In this document: positions 7,371-16,262 of the stretch, piece after piece
Layout: each line of letters begins with the position of its first letter
Position numbering within the stretch: position 1 is the first letter of the stretch
Assembly (NCBI GenBank): GCA_016870995.1
Contig: VFZU01000023.1
Span: 1 to 57,017, forward strand
Length of the DNA: 57,017 bases
From: Acidobacteriota bacterium
GTDB lineage: Bacteria; Acidobacteriota; Terriglobia; Bryobacterales; Bryobacteraceae
Direction of reading: 5' to 3'
The notes under the pieces: generated by a model
Seen by the model: the letters and a program-made list of their open reading frames with translations, nothing else
Databases searched by the model: none
What the model was told of the DNA's origin: nothing
Position numbers and translations under genes: made by a program

Positions 7371-8633
7371 TTAGCCTTGGTGGTCGAGCGGCTTGGTCGA
7401 GTCGATCCCAAGCCAGCACAGCGCGCCGATAAAATAGGCCGTCGCCGAAATGTAGACCGTGATGGTGAAGTCATTGCCCGTTTGCTTTAAGACATAACCG
7501 ATGACGACTGGTGCCACGCCGCCGGCGAAGTTTCCCATCATATTCATGCTGCCCGAAAGCGTCCCGGCGAACTTGCCGCCAACATCCATACAAGTATTCC
7601 AAGCCGGGGGCATCACGAGGTCGTTGCAAAAGCTGGCCATTGCGATGACGCCAACAATCATCAGTGGGTCCTTAAGTTGCATGGCAACCACAAGCAGCAA
7701 TCCCGCCATGGTCATGCCTGTCACCGCCATGATTTTGCGCGCTCGTCGTGCATCGCCAAGCATCGCAGCCAGTTTCGGCGTCAGGAATCCGCTCACCAGG
7801 CAGCCGATGCCACCCAGAAAGAGTGGCATTCCGCTCAGCACGGCTCCACCCGCCTTGAGGTCGAAATTCAAGCTGTCCTTCAAGTAGGTCGGGAACCAGG
7901 TGATGTAGAAATACCAGCCATAGCTCAACAGGAAGTACTGCACCCACAGCAGCCAAACGCTGTAGGAACTGGCAAACCGTCCCCAGGGCACGCTGCCATG
8001 GTCGTCAGCCATCTTGATGCTGTCTCCGATGATTGCGAGTTCCTGCTCGTTGACGCTCTTATGATCTTTCGGGTTGTCGCGATACCAGAAATAGAAAACG
8101 GCGCACCAGATCACACCAAGGCTGCCGAAAATCTGGAATGCGGTTCTCCAGTCGATGACCCGGAACAGAGCGGCCATCAGCAGCGGCGTAAATGCACCGC
8201 CCCAACGCGCGCTCATCCAGACGATTCCTTGTGCCCGGCTCTTTTCAGCCGCTGGCAGCCAGGTCGAAAATGCCTTGGTGATGTTCGGGAAGGCTCCCGC
8301 TTCCCCCGCACCAAACAAGGCCCTCACCACAAGCAGGTACACATAGTTCATTGCCCAGCCGGTGGCAGCTGTGAAGAAACTCCACCAAAGCACGATGCGG
8401 GTTAACACCTTCCGCGCGCCCATCTTATCCCCGAGCCAGCCGCCTGGGATTTCAAACAAGGCGTAAGCCCAGGCAAATGCCGCCAGAACCCAACCGAACT
8501 GCGTGGAATCGAGACCCAAATCCTCCCGCATCTTGGGCCCGGCAAACGAGATGGAGACGCGGTCAATGTAAGTGATGATGGAAAGAACGACGGCAAAGAC
8601 GATCACCCAGTGGCGGGTGTTGCTGGATTGCAT
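7371..8633 (-). CDS. MFS transporter, anion:cation symporter (sugar acid) type
   Basis: 420 residues with twelve predicted helices. The start RHWVIVFAVVLSIITYIDRVSIS with the conserved YIDR, then GWLGDKMGARKVL (the loop 2-3 signature of MFS carriers) and ALFGAGEAGAFPNITKAFSTWLP, are typical of the ACS family that carries hexuronates, glucarate, galactonate and related sugar acids by proton symport. No binding-site residue narrows the substrate. It sits three bases downstream of cutA and three bases upstream of a membrane protein gene on the same strand. No sugar-acid catabolic genes are adjacent, so the physiological role stays open. Confidence 0.85.
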   Translation of the reverse strand: MQSSNTRHWVIVFAVVLSIITYIDRVSISFAGPKMREDLGLDSTQFGWVLAAFAWAYALFEIPGGWLGDKMGARKVLTRIVLWWSFFTAATGWAMNYVYLLVVRALFGAGEAGAFPNITKAFSTWLPAAEKSRAQGIVWMSARWGGAFTPLLMAALFRVIDWRTAFQIFGSLGVIWCAVFYFWYRDNPKDHKSVNEQELAIIGDSIKMADDHGSVPWGRFASSYSVWLLWVQYFLLSYGWYFYITWFPTYLKDSLNFDLKAGGAVLSGMPLFLGGIGCLVSGFLTPKLAAMLGDARRARKIMAVTGMTMAGLLLVVAMQLKDPLMIVGVIAMASFCNDLVMPPAWNTCMDVGGKFAGTLSGSMNMMGNFAGGVAPVVIGYVLKQTGNDFTITVYISATAYFIGALCWLGIDSTKPLDHQG

Positions 8634-8636
8634 AAA

Positions 8637-8987
8637 CTAGCCGAGACTATCACAGTCCTCGCCAAGGGAGCCGCTCAACCAGGAAAGATATTTCTCGAGG
8701 CCAGAAGAGATAGGGATCGCAATGCCTTCTGGTGTGTCGTACGGGTGCAACTCTGTTAGAGCCTTCAAGGTTTGGTCGTGTTTCTCTGCTGAAGTTTTGA
8801 TGATGAGCAGAACCTCCTGGCTCGATTCCACTGCGCCTTGCCAGCGGTAGATCGACTCGATTCCGGGTGCCAGATTCACACATGCCGCCAGCCTACGGCT
8901 CACCAGCTCAGAGGCGATCTTTCGGGCCGTTTCGAGGTCGGGCGCGGTCGACAAAATCACCAGAAATCCCATATCTTCACGAATCAT
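8637..8987 (-). CDS. cutA: CutA-like divalent-cation tolerance protein
   Basis: 116 residues, the normal CutA size. Signature segments are ETARKIASELVSRRLAACVN, SIYRWQGAVE and ELHPYDTPEGIAIPI, matching the trimeric CutA1 fold, whose copper-linked role in other bacteria remains unclear. The ATG at 8987 follows AAGG by five bases; a second ATG at 8972 is possible. It is divergent from the FtsB-like gene across a short gap and leads into the MFS gene after three bases. Confidence 0.9.
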   Translation of the reverse strand: MIREDMGFLVILSTAPDLETARKIASELVSRRLAACVNLAPGIESIYRWQGAVESSQEVLLIIKTSAEKHDQTLKALTELHPYDTPEGIAIPISSGLEKYLSWLSGSLGEDCDSLG

Positions 8988-9037
8988 GATTGCCTTACGT
9001 CGTGGAACAGTTTATAAGAAAGAGTAGCGTTATTTCG

Positions 9038-9337
9038 ATGTTTGAATCCACGATCCTTCGCCGCGCCGGACTTGCCCTCGGGATGTTGACGGCCAGCGTG
9101 TATGTAGTGGTCGCGTTGCTCGGCCCCAACGGTGTCCCTGCGCTGCTAAAGCAGCGGCAGGATCTCAAGGCGCTCGAAACCCAAAACGCCAACCTCGCCC
9201 GCGAACGCGACGAGCTCAAGTATCGTGTGGATGCCCTCGAGCGAGACTCTCAAACTCAGGAGCTCGAAGTGCGCCGCCAGCTCGGCAAAGCACGCAAGGG
9301 TGAGATCGTCATCAAAGTCGATCCGCCGACGCGCTAA
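9038..9337 (+). CDS. FtsB/DivIC-like septum-formation initiator
   Basis: 99 residues from ATG 9038, preceded by AGAAAGAG at a suitable distance; a longer TTG start at 8990 is unlikely. One membrane helix (about residues 12-30) is followed by a leucine-zipper-like coiled coil (QRQDLKALETQNANLARERDELKYRVDALE, quoted across residues 38-70 in outline: LKALETQNANLARERDELK). This is the FtsB/DivIC architecture, a bitopic protein that links FtsL and FtsQ in the divisome. The usual nearby enolase is absent here. The next gene starts 10 bases downstream. Confidence 0.75.
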   Translation: MFESTILRRAGLALGMLTASVYVVVALLGPNGVPALLKQRQDLKALETQNANLARERDELKYRVDALERDSQTQELEVRRQLGKARKGEIVIKVDPPTR

Positions 9338-9347
9338 GCTGAGGCTC

Positions 9348-10220
9348 ATGATTCTCAGAAGAGAACTCCTTGCATTCCCTTTTGCGTTGCAGTCTGCTGC
9401 CGCCCCACGCATTCTCCTCAATCACTTCTACGCCACTGTTGACCGGGCTACGTACCGGGCCATTGCCGCTGACACGTTTCTCCAGCAGCAATTCGCCCCT
9501 TTCGAGGAACGCACCACTGTGCGCAGTGACAGCACCTATTCCGGTCTGTACTTCTACGGGGATCAAACCTACTTTGAATTCTTCGAAGAGAATCAGGGTG
9601 GCCGCAAGCCTGGTGATGCCGGCCTGGCACTGGGCAGCGAAGACCCCGGCGGTTCTGCCTGGCTAAAGGCTCAATGGGGCAAGCTGAGGCCCAGCATCAA
9701 TACGATGACCACACGCCAACTTGACGGCAGCGCCATCGATTGGTTTGAGACCACCAGTTTTCAGGAAACCCGCGAGCGATCGCTTGTGGAGGGCTTACGC
9801 GTGTTCGGGATGCAGTATGCACCTGGCTTTGTGGCGAAATGGCATGAAGGAAGTGCTGCTTCCATTGCACAACGCGACATTCTCGCCGCTTACTGCGCCA
9901 AGCTCAAGATGGCCAAACTGCGGGAAACTTCCTTGCTGGAAAACGTGACTCGCGTGACGATCGCCTCCCCTGAGGCCGGTATTCGAACTCGCGCGGCTCA
10001 ACTCGAAGCCGCTGGTTGGCGCAACAAATCGTCTGCGAAGGGACTCGTCTCAAAAGGCCCCAATTTCACTGTCGATCTCCGTTTTGCTACGCGAATTGTC
10101 GGCGTCACCGAAGTTGAGATGTCGCTCAAGCATTCGAGCCCCAAGTCTTCGCGTTCAATTGGCAAGACCGAACTGGAGATTCGTTCAAATCGTCGGGCTA
10201 TCTGGCGCATTCATTCTTGA
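9348..10220 (+). CDS. Secreted DUF5829-like protein
   Basis: 290 residues from ATG 9348 with GAGG four bases upstream. A short hydrophobic leader (residues 6-20) precedes ILLNHFYATVDRATYRAI, FEERTTVRSDSTYSGLYFYG and TYFEFFEE. I associate that combination with the DUF5829 family of secreted proteins, which has a distant VOC-like beta pattern. The C-terminus contains alternating strands (TVDLRFATRIVGVTEVEMSL). No catalytic residues are identified. It probably shares a transcript with the FtsB-like gene upstream and the DUF4440 gene downstream. Confidence 0.65.
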   Translation: MILRRELLAFPFALQSAAAPRILLNHFYATVDRATYRAIAADTFLQQQFAPFEERTTVRSDSTYSGLYFYGDQTYFEFFEENQGGRKPGDAGLALGSEDPGGSAWLKAQWGKLRPSINTMTTRQLDGSAIDWFETTSFQETRERSLVEGLRVFGMQYAPGFVAKWHEGSAASIAQRDILAAYCAKLKMAKLRETSLLENVTRVTIASPEAGIRTRAAQLEAAGWRNKSSAKGLVSKGPNFTVDLRFATRIVGVTEVEMSLKHSSPKSSRSIGKTELEIRSNRRAIWRIHS

Positions 10221-10228
10221 CTTGAGAC

Positions 10229-10672
10229 GTGTGCTTGCGATATTTCTTGCAGGTGCTCAAATCATTCCTGATCGCTCTTGGATTCGCGCTCGCTCTTTCC
10301 GCCGCCACACCAGAAGAAGAAGTTCGCGCAGCGGAAAACGCCTGGATGGATGCCGTGATGAAGCGTGACATCCCCGCCCTTGAGCGCATATTCACGCCAG
10401 ATCTGATTTACGCTCATTCCACCGGCAACATCGAGACTCGCGACGAATACATCGCCAGGCTCAAGGCTGGCAAGCAGCGCTACGACACGATGAACTACGA
10501 AAAAACGAAAGTGGCAGTTCACGGCAACTCGGTCGTCTTTCATGCCATTGCCCGCTTCACGGGCAAGAACGACGCAGGCGCTTTTAACGACCACCTGATG
10601 GTGATGCATACCTGGGTCAAAAAGGGAAAGCAATGGCAACTGGCGGCTCACCAGACCACGCGAATCCCCTAG
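10229..10672 (+). CDS. Secreted DUF4440/NTF2-like (SnoaL-type) protein
   Basis: 147 residues. A hydrophobic leader (FLIALGFALALSAATPEE) is followed by VRAAENAWMDAVMKRDIPALERIF, DLIYAHSTGNIETRDEYI and a closing MVMHTWVKKGKQWQLAAHQ. This is the cone-shaped NTF2/DUF4440 fold with its usual final strand and Trp. Family members are small-molecule-binding or isomerase-like proteins; the role here is unknown. Starts at GTG 10229 or GTG 10253 are both plausible and both have weak ribosome sites. Its stop overlaps the end of the convergent BsuPI gene. Confidence 0.75.
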   Translation: MCLRYFLQVLKSFLIALGFALALSAATPEEEVRAAENAWMDAVMKRDIPALERIFTPDLIYAHSTGNIETRDEYIARLKAGKQRYDTMNYEKTKVAVHGNSVVFHAIARFTGKNDAGAFNDHLMVMHTWVKKGKQWQLAAHQTTRIP

Positions 10673-11562
10673 TCGATCCGCACGGTCGTTGAGGTGGCAA
10701 ACCGGTTGGTTCCCGCATGGGTCAACGATCCTTCAAATAGTTACAAGCCGGGAGCCACGCCCTTGATGACGAGATCTTGTTCCCACCTTCGATCGAGCAC
10801 CAGTTCTTCGCTGGCTGCGGCTGTGAAGACAAGGTCCTTGCTCCAGAGCCACACAACCTCACCTGCCGGATTGATCAGCCGGAACTCATATTGCTGTCCG
10901 TCTGAGTAAGACAATCGGATCGGCTCGGTGTTGCGTGTTGTCAGACGCAAGGTCACTCTTGTACGGACCACGCCTTCATTGGATTTCAATGTCCCGGAGG
11001 ACAGGGCAACATCGAACATCGTTCCCGCCTGTTCCCCATAAACGAGGCTCCCCACCTTGGCGGTGACCAGATCGTAGGTTACTGGGCCGGCGAAAGTGCT
11101 GACAACGCGCCTTACCAGGCCCAGGTTTTCGACATAGAGCTCTTCGCTGATTGCATCGTCCGGGCAGCCGCCGGAATACTCGATCCGCAGGGCGTCAAAC
11201 TGCCTCCATGTGGCGCGTCTGCGGTCCACCGCCGCATGCTGGGCACAAGCTCCCAGGTTGGTTGTGTACGTGCCTCGTTCGGGATCGAAGCGGGTGATGA
11301 GTTCCGGCACATCCGTATCGAGGTTGAGCCATTGCAACTCACCGTTGGCATCCCGACGCAACCAGGCATTTTGAGCCCGGTAGCCTGTAATCGGCAGGTA
11401 GGTCTCATTGTCCTTGAGCAAAAGGATCCTGCCCACACGCACCTGCAAAAGCTGACCCGATGTGCTCTTGAGCGTCCACTCATTGCCGACCGCAAGAGGG
11501 AGCGCGTCAGCACCCGGGAGAAGGGAAGCAACCGCAAACAAGGCGGCAAAAACGCACTGCAT
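10669..11562 (-). pseudogene. Secreted protein with BsuPI-like domain, interrupted by an in-frame stop
   Basis: The frame from 11562 encodes a signal peptide (about 20 residues), a beta-rich body and a C-terminal BsuPI-type (intracellular proteinase inhibitor) domain: VTLRLTTRNTEPIRLSYSDGQQYEF, in outline LRLTTRNTEPIRLS, then EVVWLWSKDLVF. Translation stops at TAA 10741-10743 right after KGVAPGL. The same frame continues for 23 residues (FEGSLTHAGTNRFATSTTVRI) to a TAG at 10669-10671, and this supplies exactly the missing last strands of the domain. The ancestral codon was probably Tyr (TAC/TAT). Either a nonsense mutation or a base-call error. BsuPI-like domains are also found in carbohydrate- and protein-binding contexts. 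Confidence 0.75.
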
Positions 11563-11631
11563 AAACTAGAACGCGCAATGAACCTTTCGATCGGCTCATT
11601 GCGCGTCCTAAAAAAACTCCGAAACCTGGAC

Positions 11632-12900
11632 CTAGACCTTTTCTGGCACCACGTACGGCTTGCGGTAATTCCTCTTCAGCATCTTGTCTGCTTCGGCGTC
11701 GCCCTCAAACTTCTCCTTCGCCGAGTCGAACGTCAATTGACGCCCCAGCCGGAACGAGATGTTACCGAGATGCGCGAGGCCGCTCGACAAGTGCGCCGTC
11801 TCCACCGGTCCGTTCTGGTCGCTGGTCTTGCGGCTGTAAACGGCCTTGATGAAGTTCTGGTAGTGATCGCCTCCAGCCCGGCGCGCCGGGCCCTTCTCCT
11901 TCTTCTGGCCAAGATAGGTCTCGAAGGTGTCGTAGCCTTTTACCACCAGATAGCCTTCTGTCCCGTAGAACAGATTGCCCACGCTGGCGCCGCCCTCGTC
12001 GTTAGTCATCCAGTGGCGTACTTCAAACTGAATCATCTTCTTCTCTTTCGAGTAGTGATAGAGAGAAGTCTGCACTTCCGGCGTTTCCTTGTCGTCATCG
12101 AAGGTGAACTTGCCACCGAGGGATGTGATCTTGTCGGGGAACGATTCGATGCCAAGTCCCCACATGCACATATCCGTCTCGTGGATGCCTTGGTTGCCGA
12201 CGTCGCCATTGCCCCATTCCCAATGCCAATGCCAGTTGTAATGAACGTGGCGGCGGCTGAACGGCACATGCTGCGCCGGGCCTTCCCAAAGGTCGTAATC
12301 GAAGTTCGCCGGTACCGCCTCAGGCTTCTTGTTGCCGATCGAGGGCCTCCAGCGGAACACCAATCCTCGCGACATGTACACGTTGCCAATTACACCCTTG
12401 CGCATCAGCGCCACGGCTTCTTGCAGCGCCTCGCTCGATCGCAATTGCACCCCGTGCTGCACAATCCGGTTGTACTTCTTGGCTGCCTCCACCATCTTGC
12501 GCCCTTCGTAGATGTTGTGGCTTCCTGGTTTCTCCACGTAGACGTCCTTGCCTGCCTGGCAAGCCCAGATGGCAGCAAGGGAATGCCAATGATTCGGTGT
12601 TGCAATCGACACCGCGTCGACATCCTTATCCTCGTAGACCTTCCGCAGGTCCTTGTAGGTCTTGATCTTCTTGCCGTACTTGCTTTGAAACTCGTCTGCC
12701 CTTTTGGCGAGCAGGTCCCCATCCGGATCGCAGATGCCAACGATCTCGGCATCCTTCAAGCCCATGAAGCCAGCGATATGATCTTTGCCACGCCCATTGA
12801 CGCCAAGTGTGACCACGCGCACCTTGTCATTCGGGCTCTTGGCCGCATTTGCTAGTGGCGCGGCCATGGCGCCCAGCATAAACATTCTTCGGGAATTCAT
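11632..12900 (-). CDS. Gfo/Idh/MocA-family oxidoreductase, Tat-exported
   Basis: 422 residues from ATG 12900. The N-terminus MNSRRMFMLGAMAAPLANAA is a twin-arginine signal. A Rossmann start follows (VRVVTLGVNGRGKDHI), then IVGICDPDGD, VSIATPNHWHSLAAIWA and VYVEKPGSHN, where EKP is the family signature. NAD(P) is expected as cofactor, with sugars or inositols as substrates. Tat export is common for this family in Acidobacteria and Planctomycetes, where the folded protein carries its cofactor out. The gene is divergent from the DinB-like gene; the 33-base gap must hold both promoters or lie within a longer leader. Confidence 0.88.
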   Translation of the reverse strand: MNSRRMFMLGAMAAPLANAAKSPNDKVRVVTLGVNGRGKDHIAGFMGLKDAEIVGICDPDGDLLAKRADEFQSKYGKKIKTYKDLRKVYEDKDVDAVSIATPNHWHSLAAIWACQAGKDVYVEKPGSHNIYEGRKMVEAAKKYNRIVQHGVQLRSSEALQEAVALMRKGVIGNVYMSRGLVFRWRPSIGNKKPEAVPANFDYDLWEGPAQHVPFSRRHVHYNWHWHWEWGNGDVGNQGIHETDMCMWGLGIESFPDKITSLGGKFTFDDDKETPEVQTSLYHYSKEKKMIQFEVRHWMTNDEGGASVGNLFYGTEGYLVVKGYDTFETYLGQKKEKGPARRAGGDHYQNFIKAVYSRKTSDQNGPVETAHLSSGLAHLGNISFRLGRQLTFDSAKEKFEGDAEADKMLKRNYRKPYVVPEKV

Positions 12901-12933
12901 CGTTTGCCTTTCCTTCGCACATATTCTATCAAT

Positions 12934-13479
12934 ATGACTCCTCCTCAATTGCCCGAAGTTACTGCAATCCACCAGGCGTTTATAACGGCGGCGGTGGCGC
13001 GTTTACGCCAACAGGAATCCCGCATTCACGACTGCCTCCAGCGCCTCAATGAAGATCAGGTGTGGGCGCGCGGCAATGAGAATTCCAACTCGGTGGGCAA
13101 CCTCGTTCTCCATCTGATGGGCAACCTCGGCCAGTGGGTTGTCTCTGGCCTTGGCGGCCAACCTGACACCCGCGACCGCGATTCGGAATTCTCAACCCGC
13201 TCTGGAATCACCTCTGCCGAGCTCTCCGCCCGGCTCCGCGCCCGCATGGATGAGGTGATTGCGGTGATTGAAGCTGTTCCTGCGCACCGGCTGCTTGCAA
13301 TACTCAGTCCCCAAGGCTACACATTGCCGGTGCTGGAGCTTATCACACATATAACAGAGCACTTCTACCACCACGGCGGGCAAATTGTACTGCTGACCAA
13401 ACTATACCTAAACGTCGATTTGGCCTATTACAACCACCTGAAATCAAACAATACGCAACATACTGAAACAATCCCATAA
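12934..13479 (+). CDS. DinB-like protein of the DUF1572 group
   Basis: 181 residues from ATG 12934. It is a four-helix DinB-type protein: EDQVWARGNENSNSVGNLVLHLMGNLGQW carries the first His of the usual metal triad (LHLMGN), and ITHITEHFYHHGGQI the other two. DUF1572 members are about this size. Related DinB proteins use a metal to catalyse thiol transfer; the substrate here is not known. The extreme C-terminus is polar and disordered-looking. An AT-rich gap of 83 bases follows before the metalloprotease-like gene. Confidence 0.75.
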   Translation: MTPPQLPEVTAIHQAFITAAVARLRQQESRIHDCLQRLNEDQVWARGNENSNSVGNLVLHLMGNLGQWVVSGLGGQPDTRDRDSEFSTRSGITSAELSARLRARMDEVIAVIEAVPAHRLLAILSPQGYTLPVLELITHITEHFYHHGGQIVLLTKLYLNVDLAYYNHLKSNNTQHTETIP

Positions 13480-13562
13480 TAAAAAAATCTAGTTGGGTCG
13501 ATAAAGAGAGTACATTCCGTGTGTTTTGCACGTATCTTTGTACGAGAGGCCCAGTTAGCCAT

Positions 13563-14159
13563 ATGCGATCTATGTTGACCGCGACCCTGGCACTCAGTTT
13601 GTGCTCTGTCGCAGCGCTCCGCGCCGATTCTCTGCCAAATCTCACGGTTCTGCTTTCTGTGGAAGGCAAAACCTCTCCTGCTGCTCTGTCTGAGCTTAAG
13701 AACGAGCTGAACGACATCATGAAAGAGACGGGTCGCAAGTTGGATCTTCGTTTGCGCAATCAGGCGGCACCCTCAGAAACCTTTGAGGATGTAGTGATAG
13801 TAAAGCTCAAAGGTATGTGCAAGATGGAGCGCCTGATCCCGTTCATGGACGAACGTGGCCCTCTCGCCTGGACTCACTCCACTAATGGCGAAATCCTGCC
13901 CTTTGCTGAAGTCGCGTGTGATCGTGTTGCCAACGCAGTAGCAAGCGCACTGTGGGGTGAAGAGCGTAAGCAAGCCGATAAATTCCTCGGTCGCGCAATT
14001 GGACGGGTTCTTGCGCACGAGCTCTATCACATTCTCGGCAAGACACATGAACACAACGAAGATGGTTCGCTGGCCAAAGAGTCGATCTCTGCCAAGCAAC
14101 TCATTTCCGACAAGCGCATCACCTTCGATGTGCGCGATCTCAATCGCATGGCCCCGTAA
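13563..14159 (+). CDS. Secreted metalloprotease-like protein with HExxHxxGxxH motif
   Basis: 198 residues from ATG 13563, preceded by no strong ribosome site. A signal peptide (about 20 residues, ending LRAD) is followed by a beta/alpha region and, near residues 155-167, RVLAHELYHILGKTHEH. That satisfies HExxHxxGxxH, the zinc-binding consensus of metzincins. A clear Met-turn is not visible, so this may belong to one of the small bacterial groups with the HELYH variant. It is expected to be extracytoplasmic; substrate unknown. The stop abuts the convergent purB stop. Confidence 0.65.
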   Translation: MRSMLTATLALSLCSVAALRADSLPNLTVLLSVEGKTSPAALSELKNELNDIMKETGRKLDLRLRNQAAPSETFEDVVIVKLKGMCKMERLIPFMDERGPLAWTHSTNGEILPFAEVACDRVANAVASALWGEERKQADKFLGRAIGRVLAHELYHILGKTHEHNEDGSLAKESISAKQLISDKRITFDVRDLNRMAP

Positions 14160-15470
14160 TCAGGCCGCGAAGACTCTTTCAAACAATTTATCGATGTTCT
14201 TCAATTGCCGGGCCGCAGAGAACGTTTCCTCGAGCTTCTCGGCAGTGAGGTGCTTCATGACGTCCGGGTCAGCGCTCACGGCAGCCTTGAAACTCGTTCC
14301 CGTCTCCCAGCACTGCATTGCGTGCGCCTGCACCAGCCGGTAAGCCGTTTCCCTTAGCATCCCTGCTTCGGCGAGATCCAGCAACAGTTGTCCGCTGAAC
14401 ACAATCCCCAGGGTGGCGTTAAAGTTGGCGAGCATCCGATCCTCATTCACGCGCATGCCCTCCACCAGCCAGGCAGTCTTCGCGAGCAGGTAATCCGTCA
14501 GAATCGTCGAGTCCGGCAGAATCACGCGCTCCACCGAGCTGTGCGAGATGTCGCGTTCATGCCACAATGCGATGTTCTCAAAGGCCGCTTGCAGATTTGA
14601 GCGAACGATCCGCGCCAGACCGCAGATCTGTTCACACACGATCGGATTCTTCTTGTGCGGCATCGCACTCGAGCCCTTTTGCCCGGGAGCAAACGGCTCT
14701 TCGGCTTCCCGCACCTCTGTCCGCTGCAGGTGCCTGACCTCAAGTGCGATTTTCTCGAGCGTCGCACAGATTAAAGCAAGAGCCGCGACATAGTTTGCAT
14801 GCAGATCACGAGATAGCACCTGGCTTGAAACCGCCGCTGCCTTCAACCCCAGTCCGCCGCAAATCAACTCTTCCGATTCGGGCGACAGATGGGCAAAAGC
14901 ACCCACTGCGCCCGATGTCTTCCCGACACGGATTTCTTCGGCCGCTCGCGCGAACCGCTCTGCATTACGGCGCAATTCGTCATAGAAATTCGCCAGCTTC
15001 AAGCCGAACGTGATCGGCTCGGCATGCACGCCGTGGGTACGCCCGATCTGCACGGTGTCTTTGTGCTGGAGAGCCCGCTTTTTGAGTGCTGCAAGCACAG
15101 CATCAAGGCCTTTGGCAATGATGGCGCTGGCTTGTTTGATCTGCAGTGCCTGAGCCGTGTCGACCACGTCGTTTGAAGTCAGGCCGTAGTGCAGCCAGCG
15201 CGAATGCTCGGCTTGCCCATTCTCTTTTAGTGTCTCGGCAACCGCAGTCGTGAACGCAATGACATCGTGCTTTACCTCGCGCTCGATCTCTCCAATTCGC
15301 TCCACGTTAAAGCCGGCATGCGTGCGCAGAGCCGCGGCGGCCTCGGCGGGCACCAGGCCCAGATGAGCCAGCGCTTCCGATGCAGCCAGCTCGACAGCGA
15401 GCCAGCATTGATACTTGTTGTGTTCAGACCAGATGAGGCCCATTTCAGGCCGTGTGTAGCGTTGAATCAT
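14160..15470 (-). CDS. purB: Adenylosuccinate lyase
   Basis: 436 residues, normal length for the bacterial enzyme. The fumarase/aspartase-superfamily signature GSSAMPHKKNP is present near residue 268, and GRTHGVHAEPITFG and TSNDVVDTAQA are the other two conserved blocks forming the active site. It cleaves SAICAR and adenylosuccinate in purine biosynthesis. It is the last gene of a compact minus-strand operon: thg1-like, SDR, metallo-beta-lactamase-fold protein, purB. Confidence 0.95.
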   Translation of the reverse strand: MIQRYTRPEMGLIWSEHNKYQCWLAVELAASEALAHLGLVPAEAAAALRTHAGFNVERIGEIEREVKHDVIAFTTAVAETLKENGQAEHSRWLHYGLTSNDVVDTAQALQIKQASAIIAKGLDAVLAALKKRALQHKDTVQIGRTHGVHAEPITFGLKLANFYDELRRNAERFARAAEEIRVGKTSGAVGAFAHLSPESEELICGGLGLKAAAVSSQVLSRDLHANYVAALALICATLEKIALEVRHLQRTEVREAEEPFAPGQKGSSAMPHKKNPIVCEQICGLARIVRSNLQAAFENIALWHERDISHSSVERVILPDSTILTDYLLAKTAWLVEGMRVNEDRMLANFNATLGIVFSGQLLLDLAEAGMLRETAYRLVQAHAMQCWETGTSFKAAVSADPDVMKHLTAEKLEETFSAARQLKNIDKLFERVFAA

Positions 15471-15479
15471 GTGTGAATC

Positions 15480-16262
15480 CTAAATTTCGATGAAAGGGTG
15501 GAGTTGGCGCGGTTCGAGCACGCTCAAGTCGAGGTTTGAAAGTCCCCGCCGGTCGATGGCTTGCGCTGCCACCATATGCGCCAGGGCCGGAAAATTGTTC
15601 TGTTCGCTCAAGTGCCCCAGCACCAGCTTGCGTGTTCTCGGGGAGATGTCGTCCAGGATGTACTGGCTGACTACGTCATTCGAAAGGTGTCCTCGCCTCG
15701 ACATGACGCGCTGCTTCAGGCTCCATGGGTAAGGCCCAACTTTCAGCATTTCAAGGTCATGGTTCGATTCGAGCAACAACATATCGCAATCCTGCAGATG
15801 AAACCGGATCGAATCCGGCATGTATCCAAGGTCTGTGCAGATGCCCACTTTGCGGTCGTTCGATTGGAACGTATAGCCCACCGGATCCTCCGCATCATGT
15901 GGCAGCGAAAATGACTGCACGTCGATCGATCCGATCCGCAGCTTTGCCCCAGCCTGGAAAGGTTGAAAGTACGCGGCTTCTTTGCCGGTCTCAAGGGCCG
16001 CCGCCGTGGGCTGCGTCAGGTAAACGGGCTTCTTCAGAAACTTCGCAATGGCCGGCAGGCCCGATACATGGTCGCAATGCTCGTGCGTCACCAGAATCGC
16101 GTCAAGGCAGTGCGGATTCACACCGTTTGCCTCCAGCCGCGCAAAGGTCTCTTTTCGCGAAAGGCCGCAATCCACCAACAGATGCGTCGATCCATCGCTA
16201 ATGTAGGCGGAATTGCCTGCGCTGGAGCTTGCGAGAATCAGAAAACGGACGGGGAATAACAC
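15480..16262 (-). CDS. Metallo-beta-lactamase-fold hydrolase (YycJ/WalJ-like)
   Basis: 260 residues. The start RFLILASSSAGNSAYI and LLVDCGLSRKE are typical of the YycJ subgroup. The metal motif THEHCDH lies at about residues 59-65, and LLLESNHD and VLGHLSEQNN supply the remaining ligands. YycJ-like enzymes are 5'-exonuclease-type hydrolases implicated in cell-wall and DNA metabolism in Gram-positives. Its ATG begins directly after the SDR stop and its stop is nine bases before purB, so it is part of the same operon. Confidence 0.88.
   Translation of the reverse strand: MLFPVRFLILASSSAGNSAYISDGSTHLLVDCGLSRKETFARLEANGVNPHCLDAILVTHEHCDHVSGLPAIAKFLKKPVYLTQPTAAALETGKEAAYFQPFQAGAKLRIGSIDVQSFSLPHDAEDPVGYTFQSNDRKVGICTDLGYMPDSIRFHLQDCDMLLLESNHDLEMLKVGPYPWSLKQRVMSRRGHLSNDVVSQYILDDISPRTRKLVLGHLSEQNNFPALAHMVAAQAIDRRGLSNLDLSVLEPRQLHPFIEI

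Noticed and set aside
11236-12855. A 539-residue plus-strand frame across the Gfo/Idh/MocA gene
   Set aside because: It is the antisense of a well-supported oxidoreductase gene with complete motifs, and its own translation shows no recognisable domains. High GC content explains the long frame.
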